Positions 13,204 to 25,100 of a DNA stretch of 64,000 nucleotides are shown piece after piece. Under the pieces are notes generated by a model, which searched no databases, was not told the DNA's origin, and saw nothing but the letters and a program-made list of their open reading frames with translations. Position 1 is the stretch's first letter. Each line of letters opens with the position of its first letter. This DNA is from Scortum barcoo (Eukaryota > Chordata > Actinopteri > Centrarchiformes > Terapontidae). The stretch is taken from NCBI GenBank assembly GCA_023238725.1, contig CM041535.1:25349978-25413977 (forward strand), in the 5' to 3' direction. A program made the position numbers and the translations under genes.

Positions 13204-16200
13204 ATGTCAGCGCGCTCAGCCCTCCTGAACCTCCGTGTGGCCGCGGGCTGCTGCAGGCCGTGGGGCGGTGTGCCTCGCCAGCTCGTCCACATCAGGTCGG
13301 CTAGCGTCGCTGAGCCGGGCTCGAAGAGATCTGATGAAGAGCGGCTCTGGGAGGCAGTGGGCTATCCAACGCCCTTCTCTGGAGCCAAGATCGGGTCTTT
13401 CTTTCAGGACAGGCCGGTGCTGAAGAACCTATTTCTGGAGGACACCCTGCTCAGAGGATACCTGAGGAGACACCTGCCCCAGGAGGTAAGGAGAGGATGA
13501 GCACAGCTGGGCCTTCAGCTGATGTTGGAAATATAACAGACAACAGAAAGCTACATTTGGATAATCTGTAATGTTTTAAAAGAAAATGCAGTGTATGTAT
13601 AAGATGTATGTTACAGCACAGTGGAAAACAGGTTCATCCCCATTTTCTGTCTGTACCTCCTGCAGCTGTCTGTATGTCCTTGTTTGATTCGACTTCACAG
13701 GGAAGCCTGAGGAATAACAAGTTTGGCTGCTGCATCTCGTTGGCTCGTTTTTGGCAGTTTGTCATGAGCCTTGAGGAGAAGGCGTTTTTCATTGAGAGAA
13801 ACTATTTTCTTTTCCCCACCATGATTTCAGTGTGATTTCATTTGTATGGGAATAATTCTGTTTTTGCTTTTTGATCCATGGAAGCGGTTTCCACTGTTTT
13901 ATAATGTCACCCTTTAATACTGCACTGTCAAGCTGTTTTGGTTTCGATGAGCTGCAAAAGCTGTTAACTTATGCAAAGCACGGTAAAAAAAGTCTGTTGG
14001 ACAAAGACTTTGCAGTTATTTTACGTCAATACAATTTTCTTTACATGTTTTTCTGCTGCATCATCACCTTGCTCATTTTCTAAATAAAAAACAAGTTTTC
14101 TTTTAGGGTTCATTGCACTTTTATTTCCTACTAAAGGCACTTGAATTTGTGGCCACTTGAGCAGCAGCTGGACAGGCTCTTTCCTGTCAGGGAGATAAGC
14201 TGCTGTCTCATTGTTAATCTGTAGGGCTGTGTGTGTTTTTACTCGTTCACAGGCAGCTCTCTCAGATCTGTGTGCGTTCGGAGAGCGAGTGGCCAACGAG
14301 GTGGACGGATGGGGCCGAGAGTGTGAGGTCACTCCTCCACGGTTGGTGCACTTTGACCCCTGGGGTCGCAGAGTGGACCACATCGTGACCTCCCCGGCCT
14401 GGAAACAAATGAAAGACCTGTCAGCGCAGGAAGGGCTGGTTGCCATCGGCTACGAGAGGGCCTTTGGGGAGTGGAGGTTAGGAAACTGTTGTTTTCAGCC
14501 AGTTCTAATCAGATAAGTTGTGCTAAATAAGAGACTAAGATTTTTTTTTTTGTGTGTGTGTGTGTGTGTGTGTTTGTGTGTTCCAGTCGTGTGTACCAAA
14601 TGAGCAAGTTGTACATTTTCTCTCCCTCTTCTGGTCTCTACACCTGTCCTCTGGCCATGACTGACGGAGCTGCAAAAGTCATCCAGGTGTGTCAGAAAAA
14701 CAGATGACCAGACTTTTTTATTATTGTGGCTGCACACCAAACTTTGATCATCTCACTGTTAGTTTAACAGCAGCATGTGCAGAAAAGAGAGTAACATGGC
14801 ACCAGGATGAAGGAAAGGATCCTTCTTTAGTTTGTTTAGTTGTATACAAAAAAATGAAATCCAAAATTAGACTACAGCTGAAATAAACGAGTCTAAAGTT
14901 TCCACAGCTGAATTAGTGAACTGTTTATAAAGCTCAGACGGTGCTCTGTGTTCTTGTCATCATTACTGGACAGAATCAGATTAATGCAACTATTTATTTA
15001 ATCTGATTTCTCCCATAATAACTTTCAGCTTGCAAATAGATTGAATGATTTTCTGGTTGTGTGTGTGAAGTCTTTAGGTGTTTCGTGGCCAGTAGATGAA
15101 GCCTACAGTCGTTTGACCTCCCGTCAGCCCAAACGTTTCTGGACGTCTGGACAGTGGATGACGGAAAGGCAGGGAGGGTCTGACGTGGGTCAGTACAGAC
15201 ACTCAGAGCTGTCTAACATCAACCACTATGATAAAAACAAACAACAGAAAATGTTATTAAGTGTTTAACTATCTACTCTTGTATAGGTTATACTTGAGGA
15301 TTTTGTTTAAATAGACAGCTGCTGATTTTTGGCTCTTTTGTGCAGAACAAGGCTGACTCAGCTGCCTTTATGTATTTTCTCAGCCACAGGCACAGAGACG
15401 GTGGCAGTTCCTCAGACAGACGGTTCATATAAGCTGCACGGCTTCAAGTGGTTCACCTCTGCTACAGACGCAGACATGACTCTGACGCTGGCCAGGGTGC
15501 AGGACAGAACAGGAGGCACCACGCCGGTACTGCTGACCTCTAGCTCACCTCTAACATCAGCCCTCGCTCTTCTCGAATGATAAACAGAGATGTTTCATTG
15601 CTCTGTACGCGTGCTTGTCTCTGTCCACAGGGCAGCAAAGGTTTGTCTTTGTTCTACGCAGAGGTGAGCAGAGATGAGGATGGCCGGCTGAGGGGGATAG
15701 AGGTCCAGAGACTGAAGGACAAGCTGGGCACAAGACAGATGCCGACCGCTGAGTTACTGCTGGACGGCCTGCCGGCACACAGGGTCAGTTGCACACAGTT
15801 CATACAGTAATGATAAACTGCAGATTCCCTCTGTGGTTGATGCAGATTTGAGCTATTGAACGCTAGAAGGTCAGAAGTAGACCAACTATACTTCAAGATT
15901 TCAAGAAGATTTCAAGAATTTATTGTCATTACACAACAATTTACATCAGCAGTCACTGGTAATGAAATTCTTAAATCCCAGGCTCCCCAAACAATGCTAA
16001 AAAAATATTAACAAGAATAGAGACACTCAACAAGAAAATAATAGATTAAGAAATAAAAATATAAAAAAAAACTAGATTTTTGTATATACTGAAAAACCAC
16101 TCAGTGGCTGCTTTATAAATCAAGATTTTTTTAAACTTTTAAAGACTTTCAGGCAGACTGTTTTACATCACTGAATCATTATAACAACTAATTAGATTTT

Positions 16201-18130
16201 GAAACAAGACACCATTTAAATGTCTTCTCCTTGTGTTTTAATCTTTCTGTTAAGACAGAGTCAGCTGATCTGTTTGACTTTCTCTCTCTCTTCAACATTC
16301 CCTCAGCTCTCAGAGGAAGGAAGGGGTGTGGCCTCCATCGCCAACATGCTGACTATAACTCGGATCCACAACAGCATCTCTGCAGCAGCCGCGATGAGAA
16401 GGCAGGATACCACTCACACTGCCGCCTGCACTCATTAAAAAAAAAAAAAACCTTTTAGAAATAAGCTGATTAATCATGTGTGTGTCATCAGGGTGGTCCA
16501 GTTGGCTCGTGACTACGCCACTCGCCGCACTGCCTTTGGAAAGCTCCTTAAAGACCACCCATTGCACATGCAGACTCTCGCCAGGATGGAGGTAAGCCGG
16601 CAGCGGGTGAACAAACCATCACAGACCCTGTACGACGTTTCCCATCATGCCTCACCCGCCTCTTGACACGGACAGGTGGAGACCCGCGGGGCGTTCCTGC
16701 TGGTGATGGATGTGTGTCGCCTGTTGGGCCGAGAGGAATGCGGCACGGCGAGCCAGCTTGATGCACACCTGCTGCGTCTGCTCACTCCTGTGGTCAAACT
16801 GTACACCGGGAAGCAGGTGAACGTCTGGCACAAAGGAGATCAACTGTCCACTCGCTGTTTAGATGCCGACCTTAACTGTTTTGTTTTGTGTCTCAGGCAG
16901 TCGCTGTGGTGTCAGAGGGTTTGGAAAGCTTTGGCGGACAGGGCTACATTGAGGACACCGGGCTGCCCGGGCTACTTCGTGATGCACAGGTGAGTTTGAT
17001 GCGTAAAAAAACATCAGTATTTTGCAGTTTTTTGCACTCCTGAAGCGTACCTGTCTCCTCCTCTCTCAGGTGTTGAGTATCTGGGAAGGTACCACAAATG
17101 TTCTGTCCCTGGATGTGCTGCGCTGTGTGGCTCGGAGCTCAGGAATGGTTCTTCACGCTTACTTCACCCATGTCAAGGTACGGCGTCATCTGATCGATCC
17201 CGCCAAACAAGTTCAGTAACTAATCTGTGACAGGAGTCAAACAGGAAATGTAACATGAACTTTATTTCCCTCTCCTTGTAGTCTTTGCTTGCAGGTGCAT
17301 CAAATGTCTCCTCACTGGCTCCAGCAGTGAAAGCAGCAGACGGAGCTCTCTCTGAGCTGGAGGGCTTTGTTCGGGTAGCGGCTACCAGAGCACCCGGCTA
17401 CCTGGAACTAGCAGCCAGAGACTTGTCGTATAGCCTGGCACGCATCTACACAGGTAGGAGCCACGATCACACATATAACTCCTCTCCCATAAAAGAATAG
17501 CTCACAAATTTAGCACTGCGCATCTAAAGTATTGCCAGACTTTTGATGGAAAACAAAGTCAATACAGCAGAACCAAAGATAAGGTCTTTTTTTTTCTATT
17601 CCACGCATTTCAAAACCAGTCGCCTACATTACCCACAATGCAGCGCGACAATCAACAGTTCAGTCAGGATAATCCCATTTCTTCCCAACTCCACACTTTT
17701 TTTCAATGTCAAACTCATAGTCAGACCCAGCCGCTGCAGACTCAAGTGACATCACTTAAGGCATCGTACCAAACCTTGTGCTGCTCCCTCTGGAGCCAAA
17801 AAAAATGAATTTATACAAATTTTTCCACATATGTACTCCTTGAGACTTGAGCACAGACTTTGATGCTTTTGTTTGTTAACAGGTGCTCTTCTCATTGATC
17901 ATGCATGTTGGAAAGAAGCTTCTCCATCAGACACCTATGCCGCCCTCAGGTAAAAAAAAAGAAGAAGTTTAAAATACACAAGGATCCATTCTCCAAACAT
18001 GTCTTTATGTTCCTGTTTCAGGTGGTGTGAGCAGGACCTGTGCCCGGTGGCGACCAATCAGGCGAGAGGCTGCTATGATCCGACCATTCCAGCACTCGAC
18101 GGCGCGCTGGTGTTTGACCGGCTTGTCTAA
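13204..18130 (+). CDS. AidB-like acyl-CoA dehydrogenase, probably mitochondrial
   Basis: This is a predicted FAD-dependent acyl-CoA dehydrogenase of the AidB clade (ACDH-11-like); its physiological substrate is unknown. There are 14 exons: 13204-13485, 14253-14476, 14587-14686, 15071-15188, 15384-15526, 15631-15783, 16307-16401, 16492-16591, 16676-16816, 16897-16989, 17070-17177, 17282-17453, 17883-17949 and 18022-18130, encoding 634 aa. The Arg/Ala-rich, acid-poor N-terminus (MSARSALLNLRVAAGCCRP...) looks like a mitochondrial presequence. Family motifs are WMTERQGGSDV (residues 231-241), GFKWFTSATDADMTL, EGRGVASIANMLTITRIHNS, FGGQGYIEDTGLP and SIWEGTTNVLSLDVLR. Glu489 in WEGTTN sits where acyl-CoA dehydrogenases carry the catalytic base. 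Human ACAD family members are more distant as I recall them, so no symbol is given. The intron after 16401 has a GC donor. Candidate polyadenylation signals are at 18350 and 18427. Confidence 0.92.
14551..14572 (+). repeat. (TG)n microsatellite
   Basis: T-run then uninterrupted TG dinucleotides, immediately upstream of the acceptor for exon 14587-14686. Confidence 0.9.
15893..16080. repeat. Dispersed repeat, retroelement-tail type
   Basis: 'CAAGATTTCAAGAAGATTTC' followed by 'TTTATTGTCATTACAC' and an A-rich tail resembles a common teleost element whose copies contain 'ttcaag...tttattgtcat...aatgaaattctt'. It sits in the intron between 15783 and 16307. The family is not assigned. Confidence 0.55.
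16402..16491 (+). other. GC-AG intron in the AidB-like dehydrogenase
   Basis: The exon ends ATG AGA AG at 16401 and the next begins G GTG GTC CAG at 16492, giving the expected family reading AAMRRVVQLARDYA. The intron begins GCAGGA and ends CATCAG. No GT donor keeps the frame: the exon frame runs on to a TAA with no GT before it. Confidence 0.75.
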
Positions 18131-19194
18131 GGCTGAGTGTTGACTGAGAGCAGATGAAACTTTTGTGTGATGTGTCCCACATTTTTAAAAACTTTGTAGA
18201 TGACTGACACCTTATTTTGTAAAATAGTTAAAACACACGTCTGTATAAGCTCATCAGTGAAACTTAATGTGGAGTTTCTAATGTTGGTTTTGGTATTTTT
18301 GATATCTACTTCTGCATATAAAGTACTGGCAATATGTCATTTTGTCTGCAATAAATATGGAATAGATTCAAAGCATACCAATGATTTTTTTAGGCATAGA
18401 TCCTGAGAAAAAATGCAAAGTGGATGAATAAAACAGGAAGCAGAGTTTTTCACATTCGCTGCCACGATCGCTCCCACAGTCTTTAAACTTTTTAAAGGAT
18501 TAGTGTTTATGAGGAGAGTAAACAAAGATCAACAAACCATAAGTGAAGTGGAGCACAGGTCAGAGGCAAGAGGAGCCCTGAGTGACGCAGGTGCTGCATT
18601 CAAAGACTATAGGAAAAAAGGAAATATTCTCTAAACCCATTAAAAATATGTGATCTTTGCAGTTTTGCACACTTTATATAACAGATACGCCCTTTTCATT
18701 GTGTACTGGAATTAATTATCTTATATGATTACTGTTTTTGATGTGTTTTATCATACCAAACTGCATATGCGGAACACATTTAAGGTAGCGCATGTTTACA
18801 GTGCTACCAAGTGATGAACTTGATGTGATTTTTTTTAGGAAATAAATCATTAAAAAGTATATCAGTATCTGTTTTGTTGTTTGTTTTTGTTGCACATTTG
18901 AAACAGTGAGTTTCAGAGAGGTCCCTGAACGCAGCACGTCTGGTTTGAGGTGGAGTTTATTGGAGGTGTACACAGTGTCCACACACACACTGTGGGCAGA
19001 GACTCACAGAAAGAGGCTAAAACAAATAAACAGATGTGCCAAAGTGAAGCTTCACTTGTAAAATTTATATTTAGAGATTTTTTTCATTTTTCTCGGTTTG
19101 ATTGAAGCTGAAATGTCCGGATGTCTGCAACGAAACTCTCAGTCTAGTTAACGCGGCGCCAGCATGGACTCAGCTCCGGGATAAAAGCTGGATC
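18131..19194. other. Intergenic: dehydrogenase 3' UTR, then slc8b1 promoter/5' UTR
   Basis: AATAAA occurs at 18350-18355 and 18427-18432, about 220 and 300 nt after the dehydrogenase stop. The remainder is AT-rich. Just before the slc8b1 start, 19145-19350 becomes CpG-richer (ACGCGGCGCC near 19150), consistent with a promoter or 5' UTR. Upstream of the chosen ATG, an in-frame ATG at 19102 would extend the protein by 31 residues. Nothing else was recognised. Confidence 0.5.
18350..18355 (+). terminator. Polyadenylation signal, AidB-like dehydrogenase
   Basis: AATAAA about 220 nt after the stop; a second AATAAA at 18427-18432. Confidence 0.55.
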
Positions 19195-22100
19195 ATGAGC
19201 GTTTCTGGTTTTCTGGCTCTTTTTCTGGTGGCGTCGAGCCTCCAGCGGCCCACCTCCGGGTCCTTCGTCCTCAGGGAGCAGCACCGCGGTGTCGGATCGG
19301 CTGGGTGGTCCGCGAACGCCCCGCGAACCATGGCGTCTCCAAACAACAACGATGAGGTGTGTGAGTCTAACATGTGAGATTAAACATGTGACATGAACAT
19401 GTGACACTGAACATGTGAATGCGGTCTTCAGGTGTGTGTGTGTGCGCGCAGCCTGGTGTGAGGTTGGCAGGTTGGCAGCAGGTTTTTCCAGCAGGCTGTC
19501 ACATGATCAGCAGAGTCATTAATCAGGTGTCACACACATATGCATGTTCACATCAGGACAGACCAAACCTTCCCCCCCCCATGTCACATGCAGGTACACA
19601 GGTGTGAGTGTTGTTTTTGCTGTTTACCTGCAGTCCACACTGAAGGCAGACATGCACACTGAACTCCTCTTTTAATGGCTGAGGAGCATTTAACTGTGTT
19701 TAAATAAAAATAATGATAAAATTTCATCTTCATTTTACCATTATAGACATCTGCCCACACCCTCAGGGGCTCCAGACCCACTGTGGAGCTGTTAGTTTGT
19801 GGTCATTTAATTAACTGGACATTTAGATATTTTCCTAATTTTGGCTTGTGCCTAAGTGTCATTTTAAAACTTTCATTATTTCAGTTCATATGTGGCATAT
19901 ACACATTCTGAACATTGGTACACCTACACAATCTAACACACTCATGGCCGAGCTGTTGTACTGGATTGTATTTTACAGGAGCACCTAATACGGTGACTTT
20001 CCTGTGAGGCAATATTAGTTTGTCAATGTGGCAGCAGTTTCCTCAACATCTCTCTCTCTTGAGTGTTTTTAGTCTATGTTGCAAATCAAACAAGCTTTAT
20101 AGCAAAACACAATGCAAGGAAGTTATTTTTGTCATATATTGTATTGTGTTTAAAGGTTTTCTATCTCTGTGACGCCTGTTTTGTCATTTGGTTCAGGACA
20201 TTTGCAAATTACAGCTCTGTCACTTGCAAATGTCTCGTATCTACATGATTAGCATTCGTACGTACTGATATCTTTCTTTCTTTGTGTGTGTGTGTGTTCA
20301 GTGTGACATGGTGATGAACCTCAGTGCTGCAGACCGCTGTGCGTTTGTGAAGAACACGACGGACTGCGACATGGAAGACGGCTTCATCAACTACCTACGG
20401 GTGGCCTTCTGTCTGCTTCCTCCCAACCTCACACCTCTCACCATCACCCTCTGTGTAAGATGTGTGTGTGTGTGTGTGTTAGTGTGTGTGTTAGTGTGTC
20501 TGTGAGTGTGTCTGTGCTGATGTTTTGAGGAAGTTGATCTTGCTTTGGGAGAACCAGGAATGATCAAATATTTGATTTACCAGGCACAGTCATTTCAATT
20601 CTTTGCCGAGTAAAGGATTTTCGTAAGAATGTGCAAACTTCTTGAATTCCCCTTTTCACAACATAACCAAACCGTCACACTGAAAATGACAGTAAAGCAT
20701 TATTTGGTGGGGGAATTAAGAAAAAAAGTAGAAGTGAGTTTTTAGAGAATCTACAAAATCCACAAAGGAAATCTGTCAACTTATCAACAACAGGATCAGT
20801 GTAGACAAACAAGACCACATTTATCAGCCTCAACTTTCTTATTTATAGCACTTTTATCTAAAAGCTAAAGGGTGAGTGTGTCATGAAACAAACAGGCCTT
20901 TATTGTCTCTTCACAGATCATATGGCTGCTCTTTCTGTTCATCATTCTGGGACTCATGGCATCTAAGTTGTAAGTGCCTTTGTGTGTCAGGGCAGCATGG
21001 ATTATTCATTTTACATGAGTTAATTTCAGCCATTGAAAGTGTAATGCCGGATTTACAGTCAAACACGTGCAGACTGCATGCTCTCATTTCTTGCTCTCAG
21101 TGCGGTCAGCTTAATAATCACATGACTGTAGAGAGTTCTTCATCATTGTTTCACTTGGGCCGTAAAACTGTGAGATTTCTTGAGAGGAAGCAGAGTTCGT
21201 TCTGCTTTTTCTACCCCGTACACTGAACAGTGGTGCAAAATCGAAGCTGAATGATAAAGAAGCAGATGTGTGGTTTAATATAAAATATCTGTTAAAGAAT
21301 ATTTTGTGGAAATTCAGAGATGCTTTCATTTATCATTGATTTTTTTCTCTTCAGTTTCTGTCCCAACCTGTCAGCCATCTCTACCAGTCTGCACCTCACT
21401 CACAATGTGGCCGTATCCTTCACTTCCACTCGCTGTTCTTCACTCAGACGTTCTCAGTTTTTTTACCATTTTCATGCACAATCAGTACAAAGCAGTCACA
21501 CTGCACTTCCTCCGTTAGTTTTTTTTCTTTCTGCTTCTACTGAAGTTGCACAGTCATTTATTTGTGAAGAATATTTTCCTTGACTGGTGTTTGTGCTGAG
21601 GGTGTGACCTTTCTGGCTCTTGGTAATGGAGCTCCTGACATCTTCAGCGCAATTGCAGCTTTCTCCCACCCGCACACTGCCGGGCTGGCCGTGGGAGCCT
21701 TATTTGGTAGGAACAGTCATCACGTACACACACACTAAGAGAAATAAACAACTCATGCTTTTTTCATTTAAAAACCTGGCAGGCCTCTCTCCTCATGGTG
21801 CCTGACCTCTCTCTCTCCCTCCCCCACACAGGAGCTGGTATATTTGTCACCACGGTCGTCGCGGGCAGCGTGGCGCTGGTCAAACCTTTCGTTGTGGCCT
21901 CCCGTCCGTTTCTGCGCGATGTCAGCTTCTACATGGTGGCAGTGTTTTGGACTTTCGTCATGCTGTACAGAGGGACCACGACACTGAGAGAAACTCTTGG
22001 TACACACACACACAAACACACACATACATTATGCCATCAGATCTCTTCTTGGTCACACTGTTAGCTATATATTGGTCTCTTTAAGGAACTTATTTATCTT

Positions 22101-25100
22101 GTATTCTCAAATGTATCAGTGTATTTCCTCTGCTTCAGAGCCATTCATTGTTTTAGTTTCCTGTCAGAAGATTTGAATGAGATTTACAGTTGTTCAAAGT
22201 TTTGGCAGTGAGCTTTACTTAATATTCTGCAACTGGACTTTTCAACATATTTCTACTTCCTGAATAAATGTATTCTCTTTACCTTTTTTTTGTAAATCTA
22301 AAATCTTTGTAAATGTATTCTTTTTATAAATCATGTGATACTAAATCGCTTGAAAAATCTTTTATTTACTTGAATATGTTAAAAAAAAATGTAGGGGATT
22401 TTGCATAGCGGGGTGGTGGTGTGTCTCCAAGTGTTTTCTTGTCCTGGTGCCAACATCCACAGACTCAGGCTGCTGATCTCAGCTATTTTCTGAAAAACCT
22501 AAACCAGAGTGCAGTTTAAAGAGTCACCCAACCACGTTTTTCTGTGAAACACCTACTCTCTGACCGTATTTAGATCTTTTACTTCAGTAAACGGAGCAAG
22601 TAGTTACAAGTAAATGTCCTCCATTCAAAATCTTACTTAGTAAAAAAGTAAAAGCACATAAGTGTTCACATCAAAATATACATAAAGTACTGATTATTCA
22701 AAAAGGCTAATTTCAGAATAAAATGTGGCTGTATTCTAAATAAGGATGCATTAAAGTGTACATCACTAATGTATCTAATTTAATTACTTGCATATTGCTA
22801 GTTTAATCTATAATAATACATCACAATTTATTACTTGATTTATGTTTTGTATTAATAATCTAAATCTGCAAAGTAGTTTGGTAACTAAGTAGTAACTAAT
22901 GTTGTCAAATAAAAGTAGTGTGTGGAGTGTAAAGTGCAATATTGGCTTCCAAAATGAAGTGATGAAGTAAAAAAGTGCTATAAAATGGAAATACTCAAGT
23001 ACACGTACCTCAAAATTGTGCTTGAGAAAATATATGTTCCAGCACTGCTCTCTGGTGCGACTTGTGGTCATCATCATCATCATTACCCCATACACATTGT
23101 TAGATCTGTCCTCGCAAACAGTATACTGTGTATACAGCCACTGTATGTAAGTGTCAGGAGTAGTTTTAATGTGAGCTCTTGTTACTTTTACACTGTGACA
23201 TTTTTAACTTCACGTTGCCTCATTTCCTTTTTCTAGGGTACCTGGGCCTCTATGTGGTGTATGTGCTGACTGTTATCATCAGCGCGTACATCTACAACCG
23301 GCAGAAATATTCAAATAACTCAAATGGTCGAAACAATGTACACATCCCAGGTCAGAAACGACAACATACACGCAAAGGAATAAAAAAATATATATTTCCA
23401 CAATTCCCAGAGATGATATTTCTTTGTAATTTTTGTCTTTGCTGCAGAGTTTCACTCGTCCGACTCATCTGATGACGACACCCCCTACATGACAGGAGGG
23501 ACCATCCAGCAGGAGTATGGTAGGACTGCTGCTTCCTTCAATAAACCACAATATAAGTTAATATACACCTGGATTTTTCTGCACCATCAGGGTTATAACA
23601 TGCACGTGAACGTGCGTTTCAGAGTCCGAGTACAGGCCTCTTCTTCCTTACTCCGAGTCCACCAGTCAGATCCTGCTGAGCTCTCTGAACCCGGTGGACA
23701 ACAGGAAGTGGAGGAGGAAACCGTGGAGCTGGAGAGTCCTCAAAGTGCTGAAGGTGTGTGTGACAATAGACAGGAATAAAGGGAGGTGTAAAAAGATCTA
23801 ATTGATGTGGTTGGTGCTTCAAGTCGAGCTGTGTTTTTTTTCGTTGCGCCCACCAGGCGCCTCTCGAGGTGCTGCTGCTGCTCTGTATCCCCGTGGTCGA
23901 CCCTGATAAAGAAGACAAGAACTGGAGACGCCCACTGAACTGCCTCCATCTGATCACCGCTCCTCTGGTGTGTGTGCTCGCCTTCCAGTCTGGAATATGT
24001 AAGTGCACCACCTTTCGCGATGAAGGCAATGTGACATACTGCAGCGGCCAAAATCAGTCTTAATCCTTTTTTTTTTTTCCACCCTTAACTAATGTCTAGA
24101 TGCAGATTATATGATCCAGGGGCAGTTCCCCCTCTGGCTGCTGACTTTCCTGCTGGGGCTCTTCCTGTCTGCTATCGTTTTCTGCACCACCCAAAATGAC
24201 TGTCCACCCAGATATCACCCAGTAAGTATTTGTGGAGATTACGAAGGAGAGTGCCACCCTCAGGTCTTGTACATATATAAGAGGATGTAATCATTTATAA
24301 TTTTCACAAGAGTCAAGTCTTCATTTACCATCTTAAGTTAGCACATCAGCATGCTCACATTTCTTAATTAGACACTGGTGTGAATGTGCTTAGTTTAACA
24401 GCTGAAAAGTCATAGCACAAAGTCCTGGACAAATAAAACATATAACCTGATGGTGGCGCCACATGAAAAGTCAGGGGATCAACAAAGTCTAAAAAGATTC
24501 ATTGCCTTCCCAAACTGTACACTGTGTATATTCATGATAATTCATTCATCATTAGAATCTCTTAAAACATTTTTATTACCAGATTGGATTAATGTTTTAT
24601 TCATGCTTTATTCATTCTTTCCTCTCCAGCTGTTCGCTCTTCTGGGCTTCGTGGTCAGCGCAGTGTTGATCAGCACTGCGGCCTCTGAAGTGGTCAGTCT
24701 TCTGCACATGCTCGGCGTGGTGCTGAGTCTGAGCAACACCGTGCTGGGGCTCACTCTGTTGGCCTGGGGCAACAGCATAGGAGGTGATGTTAATTCTCTT
24801 TCCCATCATACACAAATATGCCTGTATGTACATTTAAATCTTTAACACGTGATCTGTATGCATCTCTCTTTCTCAGACTGTTTTTCTGACATCACCATTG
24901 CCAAGCAGGGTTACCCACGGATGGCCATATCTGCCTGCTTTGGAGGAATCATCTTCAGTATCCTTATTTCTATGACAGCCTGTGTGTTGGTATAAAAATG
25001 CATCATTTATAGACATGTATAACTGGATCCTTGACTGTACTTCCTTCAGACATGCTGTTTGGAGTGGGGTTAGGATCTCTGGTGCAGATGCTTAAAACAC

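Noticed and set aside
14021..14446. 141-aa minus-strand ORF
   Set aside because: Shadow of the AidB-like dehydrogenase exon at 14253-14476; no domain and crosses the intron.
17540..17800. Possible dispersed repeat ('attacccacaatgcagc') in a dehydrogenase intron
   Set aside because: The phrase recalls fish repeats, but no ends or second copy could be found here.
23619..24051. 136- and 103-aa minus-strand ORFs
   Set aside because: Antisense to slc8b1 exons 9 and 10; composition follows the real coding strand.
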